The notes: generated by a model from the letters alone, not told the origin. Positions 30,556 through 39,999 are shown, numbered from the stretch's first letter. The stretch: DNA of 64,000 bases from Nitratireductor aquimarinus (GCF_017255295.1 NZ_JAFKDE010000006.1:186001-250000); one strand, 5' to 3'. A program made the numbers and translations.

Positions 30556-31350
30556 TCAGCGGAAAGGGACACGCACCCAGCGACGGTCGGAGAAAAGTCC
30601 GGTTACCACGCCGCTGATCACCCCACCCAATTGCTCGAAGGGGCGCGCCGCTTCACGGCGCAGCTTGTCAAAGCCCGTACGCCGCTTGGTGCGCCGCTCA
30701 CCCTGCAGAGCGCTGCCAAGCGCCTGACCGGATGCCGGTTTCAGAAAAACTTCCTGGATCGCCACTGCGGGCATCAGCTGATAGATCGGCCTGCCATGCC
30801 ACCCCGGCACCGTACGGTTGAACAGAAACTGATCCGCAGGATCGCAAAACGTCTCCGTCAGCGCCAGCAGTTCGCGCGCGCAGTCGCGGGAGATGATGTA
30901 GGCGCCCGCACCGGCATAATCGCGATGAAGCGCGAAGACGCCATGGCCCGCAATTTCCGCCACGGGAACCTTGCCCACAAGGGTCTTGAAGCGTGACGCT
31001 TCCACCTTCACGATCCCGCCGTCGGCAGGCATCCAGTCTCCACTGGCCAGCACTTCCCCGGCATTCTCGCCCAGAAAGAGGTCGTCCTCGCACACAAGCG
31101 TGTGGTTTTCCGCACTTTCCGCCGCGATTTCCCAGCATTTTCGATGGGAAAGAAAACAGGCCACCTCACCGACGCCGAGTTCGTAGAAATTCGGTTTGCC
31201 CTTTCGATACGCCGCAATGGTCTCGTCGGAAAGCCGGGCGGCATCAACCGCCGCAACACGCTGAAACGCGAGCCCATGCGCGGAGAACTCCTTGCGCATG
31301 TGTTGAAGACGCTTTTTCTCCCGGTCGAGATTGATGACCAGAATCAGCAT
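30556..31350 (-). CDS. GT25 family LPS glycosyltransferase (copy 2)
   Basis: This 264-residue GT25 enzyme starts MLILVINLDREKKRLQ, has GEVACFLSHRKCWEIA and the CEDDLFLGENAGEVL metal site, and ends in a basic tail. Its first codons overlap the end of the upstream GT25 gene by 7 bases, so the two are translated together. EDDLFLGENAGEVL here and EDDVLLGENAGAVL in copy 1 show they are the closest pair among the three. It probably adds a core hexose; specificity cannot be read. Confidence 0.9.
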   Translation of the reverse strand: MLILVINLDREKKRLQHMRKEFSAHGLAFQRVAAVDAARLSDETIAAYRKGKPNFYELGVGEVACFLSHRKCWEIAAESAENHTLVCEDDLFLGENAGEVLASGDWMPADGGIVKVEASRFKTLVGKVPVAEIAGHGVFALHRDYAGAGAYIISRDCARELLALTETFCDPADQFLFNRTVPGWHGRPIYQLMPAVAIQEVFLKPASGQALGSALQGERRTKRRTGFDKLRREAARPFEQLGGVISGVVTGLFSDRRWVRVPFR

Positions 31351-32075
31351 CGGTCTGCAGCCGACAGGCGTCGCACGGCCTGCCTGTACATGAAACGGTG
31401 ATACTCACGCGAGACCCGCTGCCAGGGCGTCTTGCCACCCTGAATCGTGCTGCCGCCCGTCTCTTGCGTGCGATCGGAAACGCCAGACGGAACAACGCAG
31501 ACCGGCGTAATGCCCGTCAGCCAGCGCATCTGCAGAAACGTGTCCACCGGACGGTCGAAACGTTCGCTGAGATCGAGCAGTTTTTCCGCCGTTTCGCGCG
31601 AAACCAGCTGGGCAGACGTGCGCAATTGCGTGATTTCGGGCGAAACCACGTCAATCCCATCACCGCGTGCAACAGTGCGAAAAGCGCCTTTCACAGGCCG
31701 CGTCTGAAACTGCACATAGGCAGCCCCCTTGCAGGCGGCCTTCCCCATCTCAAAGCAGCGCCCGAAAAGCGCGACGTCGAGCGCCACATCGTCTTCGATG
31801 ATCAGCCCCGCATCGAGCCCGCGCTCCACGATCATGCGCCACACCTTGCGGTGCGACAGGAAGCAGGCGACTTCGGATTTGCGCAGGGCGAACGGATAAG
31901 CCGGCCTGTGAAGCTCCTTCACATAATGGCCTGCGATCTCTTCATCGCTCATTGCCTGACCGTCCACCGCGTCCACCACGCTGGCCTTGACCGGCAGTTC
32001 TTTCAGAAGATGATCCACCTGCTGTCGCCGGGCGGTCGCGCGCTGAAGGTGAATGATGAAGCCTTCGATCTTCAC
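31344..32075 (-). CDS. GT25 family LPS glycosyltransferase (copy 3)
   Basis: This 243-residue GT25 enzyme has KSEVACFLSHRKVWRMIVE and the IEDDVALDV metal site. I start it at GTG 32075, which overlaps the lpsB stop as GTGA (32072-32075), a typical coupled junction; a GTG six codons earlier is the alternative. It is more distant from the other two GT25 copies. Its place directly after lpsB suggests it acts early in outer-core assembly. Confidence 0.87.
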   Translation of the reverse strand: MKIEGFIIHLQRATARRQQVDHLLKELPVKASVVDAVDGQAMSDEEIAGHYVKELHRPAYPFALRKSEVACFLSHRKVWRMIVERGLDAGLIIEDDVALDVALFGRCFEMGKAACKGAAYVQFQTRPVKGAFRTVARGDGIDVVSPEITQLRTSAQLVSRETAEKLLDLSERFDRPVDTFLQMRWLTGITPVCVVPSGVSDRTQETGGSTIQGGKTPWQRVSREYHRFMYRQAVRRLSAADRC

Positions 32076-33166
32076 TTTGAAGCCTTTCGCCACAGATCCT
32101 CATAGATCCCGTTCAGCGTTTTTGCCTCACCTTCAAGGGGAAAATGCGACCGTGCATGCAAAAGCGCTGCATCGGCTGCCCTGCCCCGCAAGGCGTCGTC
32201 ATCCATGTAATGCGCTGCCGCAGAAACCATCGCTCCGAGATCATCAACGGCAACAAGCGTGCCCGCACCGCTATTTTCCAATAACTCGGAGAATGCGCCC
32301 ACATCCGTGGCGACGACAGGCACCGCCGTCGCCATCGCTTCGAGCGGCGTCAGGCCAAACCCTTCCCAGCGTTGCGGCGCGATGAAAAGCGAAAGCGCAC
32401 GGTACCAGGCGGGAATGTCTTCGCGGGTGCCGACGAAATGAACACGGTCGGCAAGTCCGGCAGCGCGCACCTTTTCCTTCAGCCCTGCCTCGAAAGCGGC
32501 GTGCGGCTGCGTCGCCTGACCGGCGATGATCGCAGACCAGCCCGGTCGCTCCGGCAGCAAGGCAATCATCGCATCGACGAAGAGATCGGTGCCCTTTTGA
32601 TGCCGCACCCGGCCAAAGCAACCGACATAGCGCTGCCCTTCAGGCATGCCAACAGCCGCCGCCCCCTCGGCGGGGCCTGGCGGCGGCGAGAAGCGCGTGG
32701 TGTCGATGCCATGCATCACAACCTGATTGGGGACCTCGAGATAGCTCGCCGTCTTGCGGCTCGTCGCCACCACGCGGTCCATGCGGTTGATCAGAAAGCG
32801 CGTCCAGCGCGTGTGATGACGCTGGGAAGCGGAGGTGAAGACCAGTTTCAGGGGCGCGCGGAAAACATCACGCAGCACCACACCGGCCAGCATCTCCGGA
32901 TTGCGCCGGGCATGCCAGACACGGAACGGACGGTTTTCGGGTTTCAGCAAAAGACCCGGCACCTGCCACCAGCGCAGCTTCGGCAGTGTGTCGGGAAGGC
33001 CCGGCCCCACGGTTGTGATGGCCAGGCTCTCGGCCTGTTTGGGCACCAGTTGCACGATTGTGCTGGTGACGCCCGAAAGCCGCTTCTTGAAGTTCGGGGC
33101 CACCACTTCCACGTCTCTGACGGGAAGTGGCTGGCCGCTCGCGCTTGCGGGCACTTTGCCGGACAT
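32072..33166 (-). CDS. lpsB: LPS core glycosyltransferase LpsB/LpcC type (GT4)
   Basis: This 364-residue GT-B enzyme carries VEVVAPNFKKRLSGVTSTIVQLVP near the start and VGCFGRVRHQKGTDLFVDAM plus PQRWEGFGLTPLEAMATAVPVVATD in the C-terminal half, matching rhizobial LpsB/LpcC mannosyltransferases, which act on the inner core of LPS. The E-x7-E donor site (EGFGLTPLE) is intact. It begins two bases after the greA stop, the same greA-lpsB junction as in Sinorhizobium. The activity is inferred from that family. Confidence 0.93.
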   Translation of the reverse strand: MSGKVPASASGQPLPVRDVEVVAPNFKKRLSGVTSTIVQLVPKQAESLAITTVGPGLPDTLPKLRWWQVPGLLLKPENRPFRVWHARRNPEMLAGVVLRDVFRAPLKLVFTSASQRHHTRWTRFLINRMDRVVATSRKTASYLEVPNQVVMHGIDTTRFSPPPGPAEGAAAVGMPEGQRYVGCFGRVRHQKGTDLFVDAMIALLPERPGWSAIIAGQATQPHAAFEAGLKEKVRAAGLADRVHFVGTREDIPAWYRALSLFIAPQRWEGFGLTPLEAMATAVPVVATDVGAFSELLENSGAGTLVAVDDLGAMVSAAAHYMDDDALRGRAADAALLHARSHFPLEGEAKTLNGIYEDLWRKASK

Positions 33167-33168
33167 GG

Positions 33169-33642
33169 TCAGCCGTAGCGGACTTCTATCACTTCGTAGC
33201 CCCGCGCACCGCCCGGAGCATTCACTTCGATGGAATCACCAACGGCCTTGCCGATCAGCGCACGCGCGATGGGCGAGGAAATGGAAATACGACCGGCCTT
33301 CACATCGGCTTCCTGATCGCCAACGATCTGGTAGGTCTTTTCCTCTTCCGTGTCTTCGTCGACCAGCATCACGGTTGCACCAAACTTGATGGTGTCGCCG
33401 GACAGCTTCGACACGTCGATCACTTCAGCGCGGGCGATGTAATCCTCGAGCTCGCCGATGCGGCCTTCATTGAGGCTCTGCGCCTCCTTGGCTGCATGAT
33501 ATTCAGCATTCTCCGAAAGGTCGCCATGCGCGCGCGCCTCGGCAATTGCCTCGATGATGCGCGGGCGCTCTTCCTGCTGACGCCAACGCAGCTCTTCCTT
33601 CAACGCCGCAGCTCCGGCGAGCGTCATCGGAACCTTGATCAT
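33169..33642 (-). CDS. greA: Transcription elongation factor GreA
   Basis: This 157-residue factor rescues backtracked RNA polymerase by stimulating transcript cleavage. The coiled coil with [35 protein letters not shown] and the acidic tip is intact, followed by the FKBP-like domain ending [11 protein letters not shown] take the ATG at 33642 (MIKVPMT), with AAGG 8 bases upstream, over the GTG at 33651. It leads the LPS block on the same strand, with lpsB two bases after the stop. Confidence 0.97.
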   Translation of the reverse strand: MIKVPMTLAGAAALKEELRWRQQEERPRIIEAIAEARAHGDLSENAEYHAAKEAQSLNEGRIGELEDYIARAEVIDVSKLSGDTIKFGATVMLVDEDTEEEKTYQIVGDQEADVKAGRISISSPIARALIGKAVGDSIEVNAPGGARGYEVIEVRYG

Positions 33643-33920
33643 TTCATTCACCTTCCAGACATGAAAACAGGAACAGCTTCCGCACGCGATGCGCGAAACG
33701 CCGCCCTGCCACAGGCGCAGACATAAAAAGAAACGGTCCGAAAGCTTCTGCCTGCGGAACCGCTTCTCATGCCCCCTGTCAATATAACAAGGTCATGACG
33801 TTTTTCACGCAAATTTTTGCGTTCCGAACGTACAACTGCTCCAATCGCGAACAAATCTGTCTTGCCTGAATGTGGCTACATCCTGTCTGTTGACGGAATC
33901 GCGTAATGGGAGAAAGTTTC

Positions 33921-35054
33921 ATGCACAACCTGGTCCTGCGAACAGCTCTGGCTTCCGCCCTTCTGGCCCTGCCCTCATTTGCGGCTGCCAAATCGTTTGC
34001 CACGGACAAGGTGACCGTCTCCTCCGAAACGCTCGCGCGCGGTCTTTCCAATCCCTGGGGGCTCGATTTCCTGCCCGACGGCAGCGCTCTCGTCACGGAG
34101 CGGTCGGGCCAGTTGCGCCTTTACGCCGATGGCGCCCTCTCGGCTCCCATTCCGGGTGTGCCTGCCGTCGCCGAAACCGGACAGGGCGGGCTTCTGGATG
34201 TTGCAGTCGCGCCGGACTTTGCCGAGACGGGAACGATCTTCCTCTCCTATTCAGAACCTGGTGAGGGCGGAGCCGGCACGGCCATCGCACGCGCCCGGCT
34301 GGTTCTGGACGGCGAGACCCCACGACTTGAAGACGTGACCACCATTTTTTCGATGAACCGGAAAACCGGGGCCGGTCAGCATTTCGGCTCGCGCATCGCG
34401 CTGCATCCCGACGGAACGCTGTTCTTCACCATCGGCGACCGCGGCGAAGGCGGCCGCGCGCAGGATCCCACGGATCATGCCGGCTCCGTCCTGCGCATCA
34501 ATCGCGACGGCAGCATCCCGCAGGACAACCCATTTGCAAACACGCCCGACGCCGCGCACGAGATCTGGTCCATGGGTCACAGAAACCCGCAGGGCATGGT
34601 CTTCGATCCCGTCACCCAGTCGATCTGGACGGTGGAACATGGCGCGCGCGGCGGGGATGAAGTCAATCGCCCCGAGGCCGGCAAGAACTATGGCTGGCCG
34701 GTCATCTCCTACGGGGTCAATTATAGCGGAACGCAGATCGGCCAGGGAACCGAAGCCCCCGGCTACGAACAGCCGGAATATTACTGGGACCCCTCCATCG
34801 CCCCGTCGGGGGCGGCTGTCTATGAAGGCGAAATGTTCCCCGAATGGGAAGGCGATCTTCTGGTTGCGGCCCTTAAATACCACCTCGTTGCCCGTCTCGA
34901 ACGCGATGAGGACGGGGAAATCACCGGTGAGGAACGCCTGTTCCGGGGCGCGTTCGGCCGTATCCGCGATGTGAATGTCGCGCCTGACGGTTCGATCTGG
35001 CTTCTGACCGACAAGCGCAAGGGTGAGATCATCCGCATATTCCGACCGGAATAG
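33921..35054 (+). CDS. PQQ-dependent aldose sugar dehydrogenase
   Basis: This 377-residue exported protein has a cleavable signal (ALASALLALPSFAAA) and a six-bladed beta-propeller of the soluble glucose/sorbosone dehydrogenase (GSDH, YliI) family. Key motifs are LSNPWGLDFLPDG, HFGSRIALHPDG with the catalytic His, and GHRNPQGM. It oxidises aldose sugars in the periplasm with PQQ. The ATG at 33921 has GGGAGAAAG upstream. It is monocistronic; whether the cell makes PQQ is not visible here. Confidence 0.92.
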   Translation: MHNLVLRTALASALLALPSFAAAKSFATDKVTVSSETLARGLSNPWGLDFLPDGSALVTERSGQLRLYADGALSAPIPGVPAVAETGQGGLLDVAVAPDFAETGTIFLSYSEPGEGGAGTAIARARLVLDGETPRLEDVTTIFSMNRKTGAGQHFGSRIALHPDGTLFFTIGDRGEGGRAQDPTDHAGSVLRINRDGSIPQDNPFANTPDAAHEIWSMGHRNPQGMVFDPVTQSIWTVEHGARGGDEVNRPEAGKNYGWPVISYGVNYSGTQIGQGTEAPGYEQPEYYWDPSIAPSGAAVYEGEMFPEWEGDLLVAALKYHLVARLERDEDGEITGEERLFRGAFGRIRDVNVAPDGSIWLLTDKRKGEIIRIFRPE

Positions 35055-35163
35055 CCCGAAACTTTCCTGCCGTTCTGGACCATAGGCCGCCGGGCCTGCG
35101 GCCCTTGCGCCGCAGGGTTGCGCTGCGTAAGGAATACGCTCTTTCTACGATCCGGATACGCGC

Positions 35164-36054
35164 ATGACACGGGTTCAGGCCAATCTTCTTCTGCTTCTTG
35201 CCGGCGCCATGTGGGGCATGGGCTTTGTTGCCCAGTCCACGGCCATGGATGCGATTGGCCCGTTCCTTTTCATCGGTCTGCGCTTTGCAATCGCCTGCCT
35301 CTCGGTGCTGCCCTTCGCCCTGTGGGAAAGCCGCCGCAGCACAGCGAGCCTGACGGTTCTGGACAAGCGCAATTTCGTGGTCATCGGCGTGCTCCTCTTT
35401 GCCGGCATGGCTGCGCAGCAGGTGGGGCTTCTTACAACGACCGTCACCAATTCCGGTTTTCTGACCGGGCTTTATGTGGTGATGGTCCCCTTTCTCGCCG
35501 TCCTCCTGTTTCGGCAATGGCCGCACCGGATTGTCTGGCCGGCAGCACTTTCCGCCCTTGCCGGCATCTGGCTCCTTTCCGGCGCAGGCAAGGTTTCGCT
35601 CCAGATCGGCGACTGGCTCACGATCCTCTGCGCCCTGTTCTGGGCTCTTCAGGTGATCATGATCGGGCGCAGCGCCAGCCACACGGGGCGTCCCGTCACC
35701 CTGTCCGTGACACAGTTCGGGGTAACTGCCGTCATCGCGCTCGCCATCGCTTCATTCATAGAGCCCATCGATCTTGCCGCCATCCGCATCGCGCTGCCGG
35801 AAATCCTCTATGCGGGCGTCTTTTCCGGCGGCATCGCCTTCACGCTGCAGGTCATCGGCCAGCGCTATACGACAGCGCCGCAGGCAGCCATTTTCCTCTC
35901 CACCGAGGCCGTGTTTGCCGCCCTGTTTGGCGCGATTTTCCTTGGCGAACGGCTTCCGCCACTCGGCCTTGCGGGCTGCGGTCTGATCTTTGCGGCGATC
36001 CTTGCCGTCGAGATCGTTCCCGCCATCCGCAGCCGCCGGCGAAGCGTGGCCTGA
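35164..36054 (+). CDS. DMT-superfamily transporter (two EamA domains)
   Basis: This 296-residue membrane protein has ten predicted helices in two EamA repeats; the second ends with the typical STEAVFAALFGAIFLGERL segment. Members export metabolites or amino acids. It is alone, 109 bases after the sugar dehydrogenase and before DUF3775, with no substrate clue. The last residues are a short basic tail. Confidence 0.92.
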   Translation: MTRVQANLLLLLAGAMWGMGFVAQSTAMDAIGPFLFIGLRFAIACLSVLPFALWESRRSTASLTVLDKRNFVVIGVLLFAGMAAQQVGLLTTTVTNSGFLTGLYVVMVPFLAVLLFRQWPHRIVWPAALSALAGIWLLSGAGKVSLQIGDWLTILCALFWALQVIMIGRSASHTGRPVTLSVTQFGVTAVIALAIASFIEPIDLAAIRIALPEILYAGVFSGGIAFTLQVIGQRYTTAPQAAIFLSTEAVFAALFGAIFLGERLPPLGLAGCGLIFAAILAVEIVPAIRSRRRSVA

Positions 36055-36133
36055 GCGTTTTCTCACGGAGCGATCGACAGGCATCGCGCTTTCAACATTT
36101 TCTGCGCTATCATGACAGCGTTTGCTGGAGGAT

Positions 36134-36568
36134 ATGGACGTGCAGAAGCCTGTCGAACGAGAATGGGAACTGTCGATCGATCCCGACACAGTGCGCCTGC
36201 TCGCAGGCAAGGCGCGCGCCATCAGCGCCGGCCTCAACAGCGACTATGACGACGGCCATGAGCATGAAGTGGAGATCGATGGCGAAGCGCGCGACACCCA
36301 CCAGCATGACGGCCTCATTGAAGAGGAAGAAGAGGATCTGACGGAAGAGGAGTTCCGCGAACTCGTGGCCGACCTCAACGTGGATGAAGCGGCCGAACTG
36401 ATGGCGCTCGCCTGGATCGGTCGGGGCGACTACGACATCAGCGAATGGTCCAATGCCGTCAATGACGCCAAACAGCACGGCGCGAAACGGGTGGCCACCT
36501 ATCTTCTCGGCATGCCGATGCTCGGCGACTGGCTGGATGAAGCCCTCGACGCCATTGGCGCGCGATAA
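36134..36568 (+). CDS. DUF3775 domain protein
   Basis: The product is 144 residues and soluble, with an acidic middle (LIEEEEEDLTEEEF) and the conserved VADLNVDEAAELMALAWIGRGDYD and LGMPMLGDWLDEAL segments of DUF3775. The start is uncertain: ATG at 36134 lies close to GGAGG, and GTG at 36140 has better spacing from it; the frame opens at TTG 36122. The function of the family is unknown. Confidence 0.8.
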   Translation: MDVQKPVEREWELSIDPDTVRLLAGKARAISAGLNSDYDDGHEHEVEIDGEARDTHQHDGLIEEEEEDLTEEEFRELVADLNVDEAAELMALAWIGRGDYDISEWSNAVNDAKQHGAKRVATYLLGMPMLGDWLDEALDAIGAR

Positions 36569-36613
36569 AATGCCGATCAGAAAAAGCGCTTATTTCCCGA
36601 TTATCGGGTTTTG

Positions 36614-37471
36614 ATGCAATCAACCCGCATGATCCACAGACCTGCCGTCCGGCGCGCCTTTCGGCCCATTCTGCTCAGTCTTTTCGCGCTGACACTGTCT
36701 CCGGCGCAGAGTGTCCTTGCCGAAAAGGGCGGGCGCATCACGCTTCCCCCTTCGGGACCCATTCCGCATATGCGGGGTGAGGTAAAGCGTCAGGAGATGT
36801 CGGTCGTTGTGCCGATCCCCTCTCCGCGCCCGACAGACAAAGGCAAAGAAAAAGAAAAGGCCGGGACCAAAAAGGATCAGCCAGCACCGCAGCGCAAGGA
36901 TCAGCCCAGACCACAAAGCACACCGAAGGAAGAAACAGCCTGCCGCAAGGCGCTGTCCGAGCTTGGCGTCACCTTCGAGGATCTGGAGCCGATTGGGGAC
37001 AAGGACATCGGCTGCAGCATCCCGCATCCCCTTGTCATCAAAGACCTGTCGCGGAAGATTTCGCTGGAGCCTGAAGCCACGCTCAACTGCACGACTGCGC
37101 TGGCGCTGGCCCGCTTCTTCGCCGGGCAGGTGCCAGCCCTTGCACGCAAGCACCTGAAGCAACCCATTCGTTCCGTGCGTCACGCCTCCGCCTATGTCTG
37201 CCGCGCGCGCAACGGCACGAACACGCTCTCCGAACACGCCTTCGGCAATGCGCTCGACATTGCAGCCTTCACGCTGGCAGACGGCACCACACTGACCGTC
37301 TCCAAGAAGGAAGACCTCAAGAGCGACGGTGCGCGCTTTCTCGACGCGTTCCGCAAGGCGGCCTGTGGCCCGTTCCTCACCGTGCTCGGTCCCGGCAGCG
37401 ACGCGGACCACGCCGATCACTTTCACCTGGACATGAAATCGCGCCGCAACGACCGCCCCTATTGCCGATAG
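36614..37471 (+). CDS. Extensin-like family protein (copy 1)
   Basis: This 285-residue exported protein has a signal region ending LTLSPAQSVLA, a Lys/Pro/Gln-rich linker of about 50 residues and a C-terminal extensin_2 domain. SEHAFGNALDIA and DHADHFHLD carry the His/Asp/His metal site of an M15-like peptidase fold, so a D,D-carboxypeptidase or endopeptidase role on peptidoglycan is plausible. Cysteines at conserved places suggest disulfides. A related gene follows 121 bases later. The start is the ATG at 36614, with a weak ribosome-binding site; 36629 is possible. Confidence 0.87.
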   Translation: MQSTRMIHRPAVRRAFRPILLSLFALTLSPAQSVLAEKGGRITLPPSGPIPHMRGEVKRQEMSVVVPIPSPRPTDKGKEKEKAGTKKDQPAPQRKDQPRPQSTPKEETACRKALSELGVTFEDLEPIGDKDIGCSIPHPLVIKDLSRKISLEPEATLNCTTALALARFFAGQVPALARKHLKQPIRSVRHASAYVCRARNGTNTLSEHAFGNALDIAAFTLADGTTLTVSKKEDLKSDGARFLDAFRKAACGPFLTVLGPGSDADHADHFHLDMKSRRNDRPYCR

Positions 37472-37592
37472 GTCCTCCCCCCTCGCCACAAAGACGTCAC
37501 AGGTCTGAACGGCGTCACTGATACTTCCTTTACCTTGACGCGCTAACCTTCAGCTTCTCTCAGCAAATTCGAGAGGTGACGGGGGCGTGTTC

Positions 37593-38522
37593 ATGGCGGG
37601 TATTCGAGTTGACAGGCTGGTTGCACCGGTGCGGCGTCCGCGCGTGCGGCTCATGCTCGCCGGCCTGACGCTTGCAACCCTCTCCGCATGTTCCGTCAGC
37701 GATGTGATGTCGCCGCGCCCGTCCGTGGATCTCGGTGCGCGCACCGCTGCCGTTCCCGCGGCCACGGTGAGCCAGATCGCACCGCCAGCGCCAGTCATGC
37801 AACAGGTTGCACCGCCGGCACCGGTTCAGGCTCAGCTGGTGCAACCTGCATCACCGGCTGCATCACCGGCACCGGCCAGGGCGCAGGGCCTTCAGGCGCT
37901 CGTCCCGTCCAATCCGATGATGGTGTCCTATCCGCGTTTTACCGTACCGCGTGACGAAAGCTCCGCGCGCGTCATGCCGCCGGAAGAGGTCGCATGCCGC
38001 AAACGTCTGAAACGCCTGGGCGTCCAGTATCAGGATCTTGAGCCGATCAATGATGGCGGCGCATGCCGCATCGACTGGCCGATCAAGGTCAGCGGACTGT
38101 CCGGCGGCATCGAGATGGCGCCCGCCGCGACGCTTAACTGCCAGATGGCAGAAACCTTCGCCCGCTGGACAAAGAACGAGCTCGCACCAGCCGCACGCAC
38201 CCGCTATTTCACCGGCATCGGCAAGATCCGCCAGGGCTCGAGCTATTCGTGCCGCCGGATCGCCGGAACCAGCGTCGCCTCGGAGCATTCCAAGGGCAAC
38301 GCGCTCGACGTGATGAGTGTGGAACTGAAGAACGGACGCGAAGTCGATGTGCGCAAGCCCGGCTTCTTCGCCTTCCGCCAGCGCGGCCTGCTCAACTCGG
38401 TTCGCGCCGAAGGCTGCGACTATTTCACCACCGTTCTCGGCCCCGGCTACAATTACGATCACCGCGATCATTTCCACTTCGACCTGAAGGGCCGCCGCAA
38501 CGGCTATCGCGCCTGCAAGTAA
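37593..38522 (+). CDS. Extensin-like family lipoprotein (copy 2)
   Basis: This 309-residue protein has a lipoprotein signal (LTLATLSAC, Cys near 32), a Pro/Ala/Gln-rich spacer with repeated APPAPV units, and an extensin_2 domain. SEHSKGNALDVM and DHRDHFHFDLKGRR keep the metal-site residues. It is the tandem paralog of the gene before it, but is membrane-anchored rather than simply exported. The ATG at 37593 has GGGGG at good spacing; GTG at 37587 is the alternative. Confidence 0.87.
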   Translation: MAGIRVDRLVAPVRRPRVRLMLAGLTLATLSACSVSDVMSPRPSVDLGARTAAVPAATVSQIAPPAPVMQQVAPPAPVQAQLVQPASPAASPAPARAQGLQALVPSNPMMVSYPRFTVPRDESSARVMPPEEVACRKRLKRLGVQYQDLEPINDGGACRIDWPIKVSGLSGGIEMAPAATLNCQMAETFARWTKNELAPAARTRYFTGIGKIRQGSSYSCRRIAGTSVASEHSKGNALDVMSVELKNGREVDVRKPGFFAFRQRGLLNSVRAEGCDYFTTVLGPGYNYDHRDHFHFDLKGRRNGYRACK

Positions 38523-38595
38523 AGCTGTGCGCTGAAACAGTCATACACACACGCCAAGGCTCGCGCCGTTCTTTCCGGGGTGCTAAAGAGCAACC

Positions 38596-39894
38596 ATGCT
38601 CATCGTTGAAATCGTCATTCTGTTCGTCCTCATTCTCTTCAACGGCTTCATGGCCATGTCGGAACTTGCCGTGGTGTCGGCAAGGCCCGCGCGCCTCAAG
38701 TCGCGCGCCGATCAGGGGCAGCGGGGTGCGGCCCGCGCACTGGCGCTTTCCGCCGATCCCGGCCGTTTTCTCTCCACGGTGCAGATCGGCATCACGCTGG
38801 TCGGCGTCCTTTCCGGCGCCTTCTCCGGCGCAACGCTGGGCACCCGGCTTTCGGAATGGCTGATTACGCAGGGCTTTTCGACCAACGTGGCAAACCCGCT
38901 TGGCGTCGGCATCGTCGTGGCGCTCATCACCTATGGGTCGCTGATCGTCGGCGAGCTGGTGCCCAAGCAGATCGCGCTCAAGAATGCCGAAGGCATTGCG
39001 GTCAAGGTCGCGCCGATCATGGGGCTCCTGTCACGCATCACCCTGCCCCTCGTCTGGCTGCTCGACGTGTCGGGCCGTCTGGTTCTGGCGCTGCTCGGGC
39101 AGAGCGCGGAATCGAGCCAGCGCGTGACGGACGAGGAGATCAGGACCCTGATCGCCGAAGCAGAGAGCAGCGGCACCATCGAATCCGACGAACGCCGCAT
39201 GATCGCCGGCGTGATGCGTCTTGCCGACCGCAAGGCGCGCGCCATCATGACGCCGCGTGGCGAAATCGACTGGTTGGACCTTTCGGCGGGCGAAGAGGCG
39301 CTGGCGGCCAACCTCAAGACTTCGGGACATTCACTTCTGCCGGCCGGCGAAGGCTCGATCGACGAGATTGTGGGCGTCGTCAAACTGCGCGACCTTCTGG
39401 CGTCCGATCTGGCGGGCGACCCCCTCGACATTCGCGCCCATGTGCGCCCTGCCCCCGTCGTGCATGACATGGCGGATGCGCTGGATGTGCTTTCCATCCT
39501 GCGCGAAGCCGACATGCCCATGGCGCTTGTGCATGACGAGCACGGTCATTTCGAGGGCATCGTCACGCCGTCGGATATTCTGGAATCGATTGCCGGCCTG
39601 TTCCGCGCCGATGCCGAAGAAGGCGAGATGGACATTGTCGAGCGCGCTGACGGTTCGTGGCTGCTGCCGGGCTCCATGCCCGCCGACGAAATGGCGGACC
39701 ATCTGGGCTTCACCCTGCCGCTTGACCGCAGCTACACGACGCTCGCCGGCTTCCTTCTGTCCGAGTTCACGCATCTGCCGAAGACCGGCGAAAGCACCGA
39801 TGCGATGGGCTGGCGGTTTGAGATCATGGATCTCGACAATCGCCGCATCGACCGTGTTCTGGCGACCCGCCTCGACGAGACGCCGGAGGCCTGA
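38596..39894 (+). CDS. CNNM/CorC-like membrane protein (DUF21-CBS)
   Basis: This 432-residue protein has a DUF21 membrane domain with about four helices (starting MLIVEIVILFVLILFNGF), two CBS domains and a C-terminal CorC_HlyC domain. TVQIGITLVGVLSGAFSGA and the VPKQIALKN motif are typical. Such proteins, often labelled hemolysin-family, take part in Mg/Co transport or efflux, not haemolysis. Its stop codon TGA lies at the edge of a mosaic repeat. Confidence 0.92.
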   Translation: MLIVEIVILFVLILFNGFMAMSELAVVSARPARLKSRADQGQRGAARALALSADPGRFLSTVQIGITLVGVLSGAFSGATLGTRLSEWLITQGFSTNVANPLGVGIVVALITYGSLIVGELVPKQIALKNAEGIAVKVAPIMGLLSRITLPLVWLLDVSGRLVLALLGQSAESSQRVTDEEIRTLIAEAESSGTIESDERRMIAGVMRLADRKARAIMTPRGEIDWLDLSAGEEALAANLKTSGHSLLPAGEGSIDEIVGVVKLRDLLASDLAGDPLDIRAHVRPAPVVHDMADALDVLSILREADMPMALVHDEHGHFEGIVTPSDILESIAGLFRADAEEGEMDIVERADGSWLLPGSMPADEMADHLGFTLPLDRSYTTLAGFLLSEFTHLPKTGESTDAMGWRFEIMDLDNRRIDRVLATRLDETPEA

Positions 39895-39993
39895 GCGCCG
39901 TGCGTCCATTCGGACGCACAAAGGACGCTCCAGCCTGTTGAATCTGCGCACCGTGCTTTCCGAAAATCAATTCCGATTTTCGGGCCGATGCGC
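39893..39993. repeat. Mosaic repeat, full copy A (modules 1 and 2)
   Basis: This 101-bp unit is about 90 percent identical to 54133-54233 by eye (roughly 10 differences). Module 1 holds the perfect inverted repeat GTGCGTCC with GGACGCAC; module 2 holds CCGAAAATC with GATTTTCGG. It overlaps the last bases of the CNNM stop codon and ends 6 bases before the thioesterase stop. Such units resemble rhizobial intergenic mosaic elements. Confidence 0.85.
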
Positions 39994-39999
39994 CAAGCC

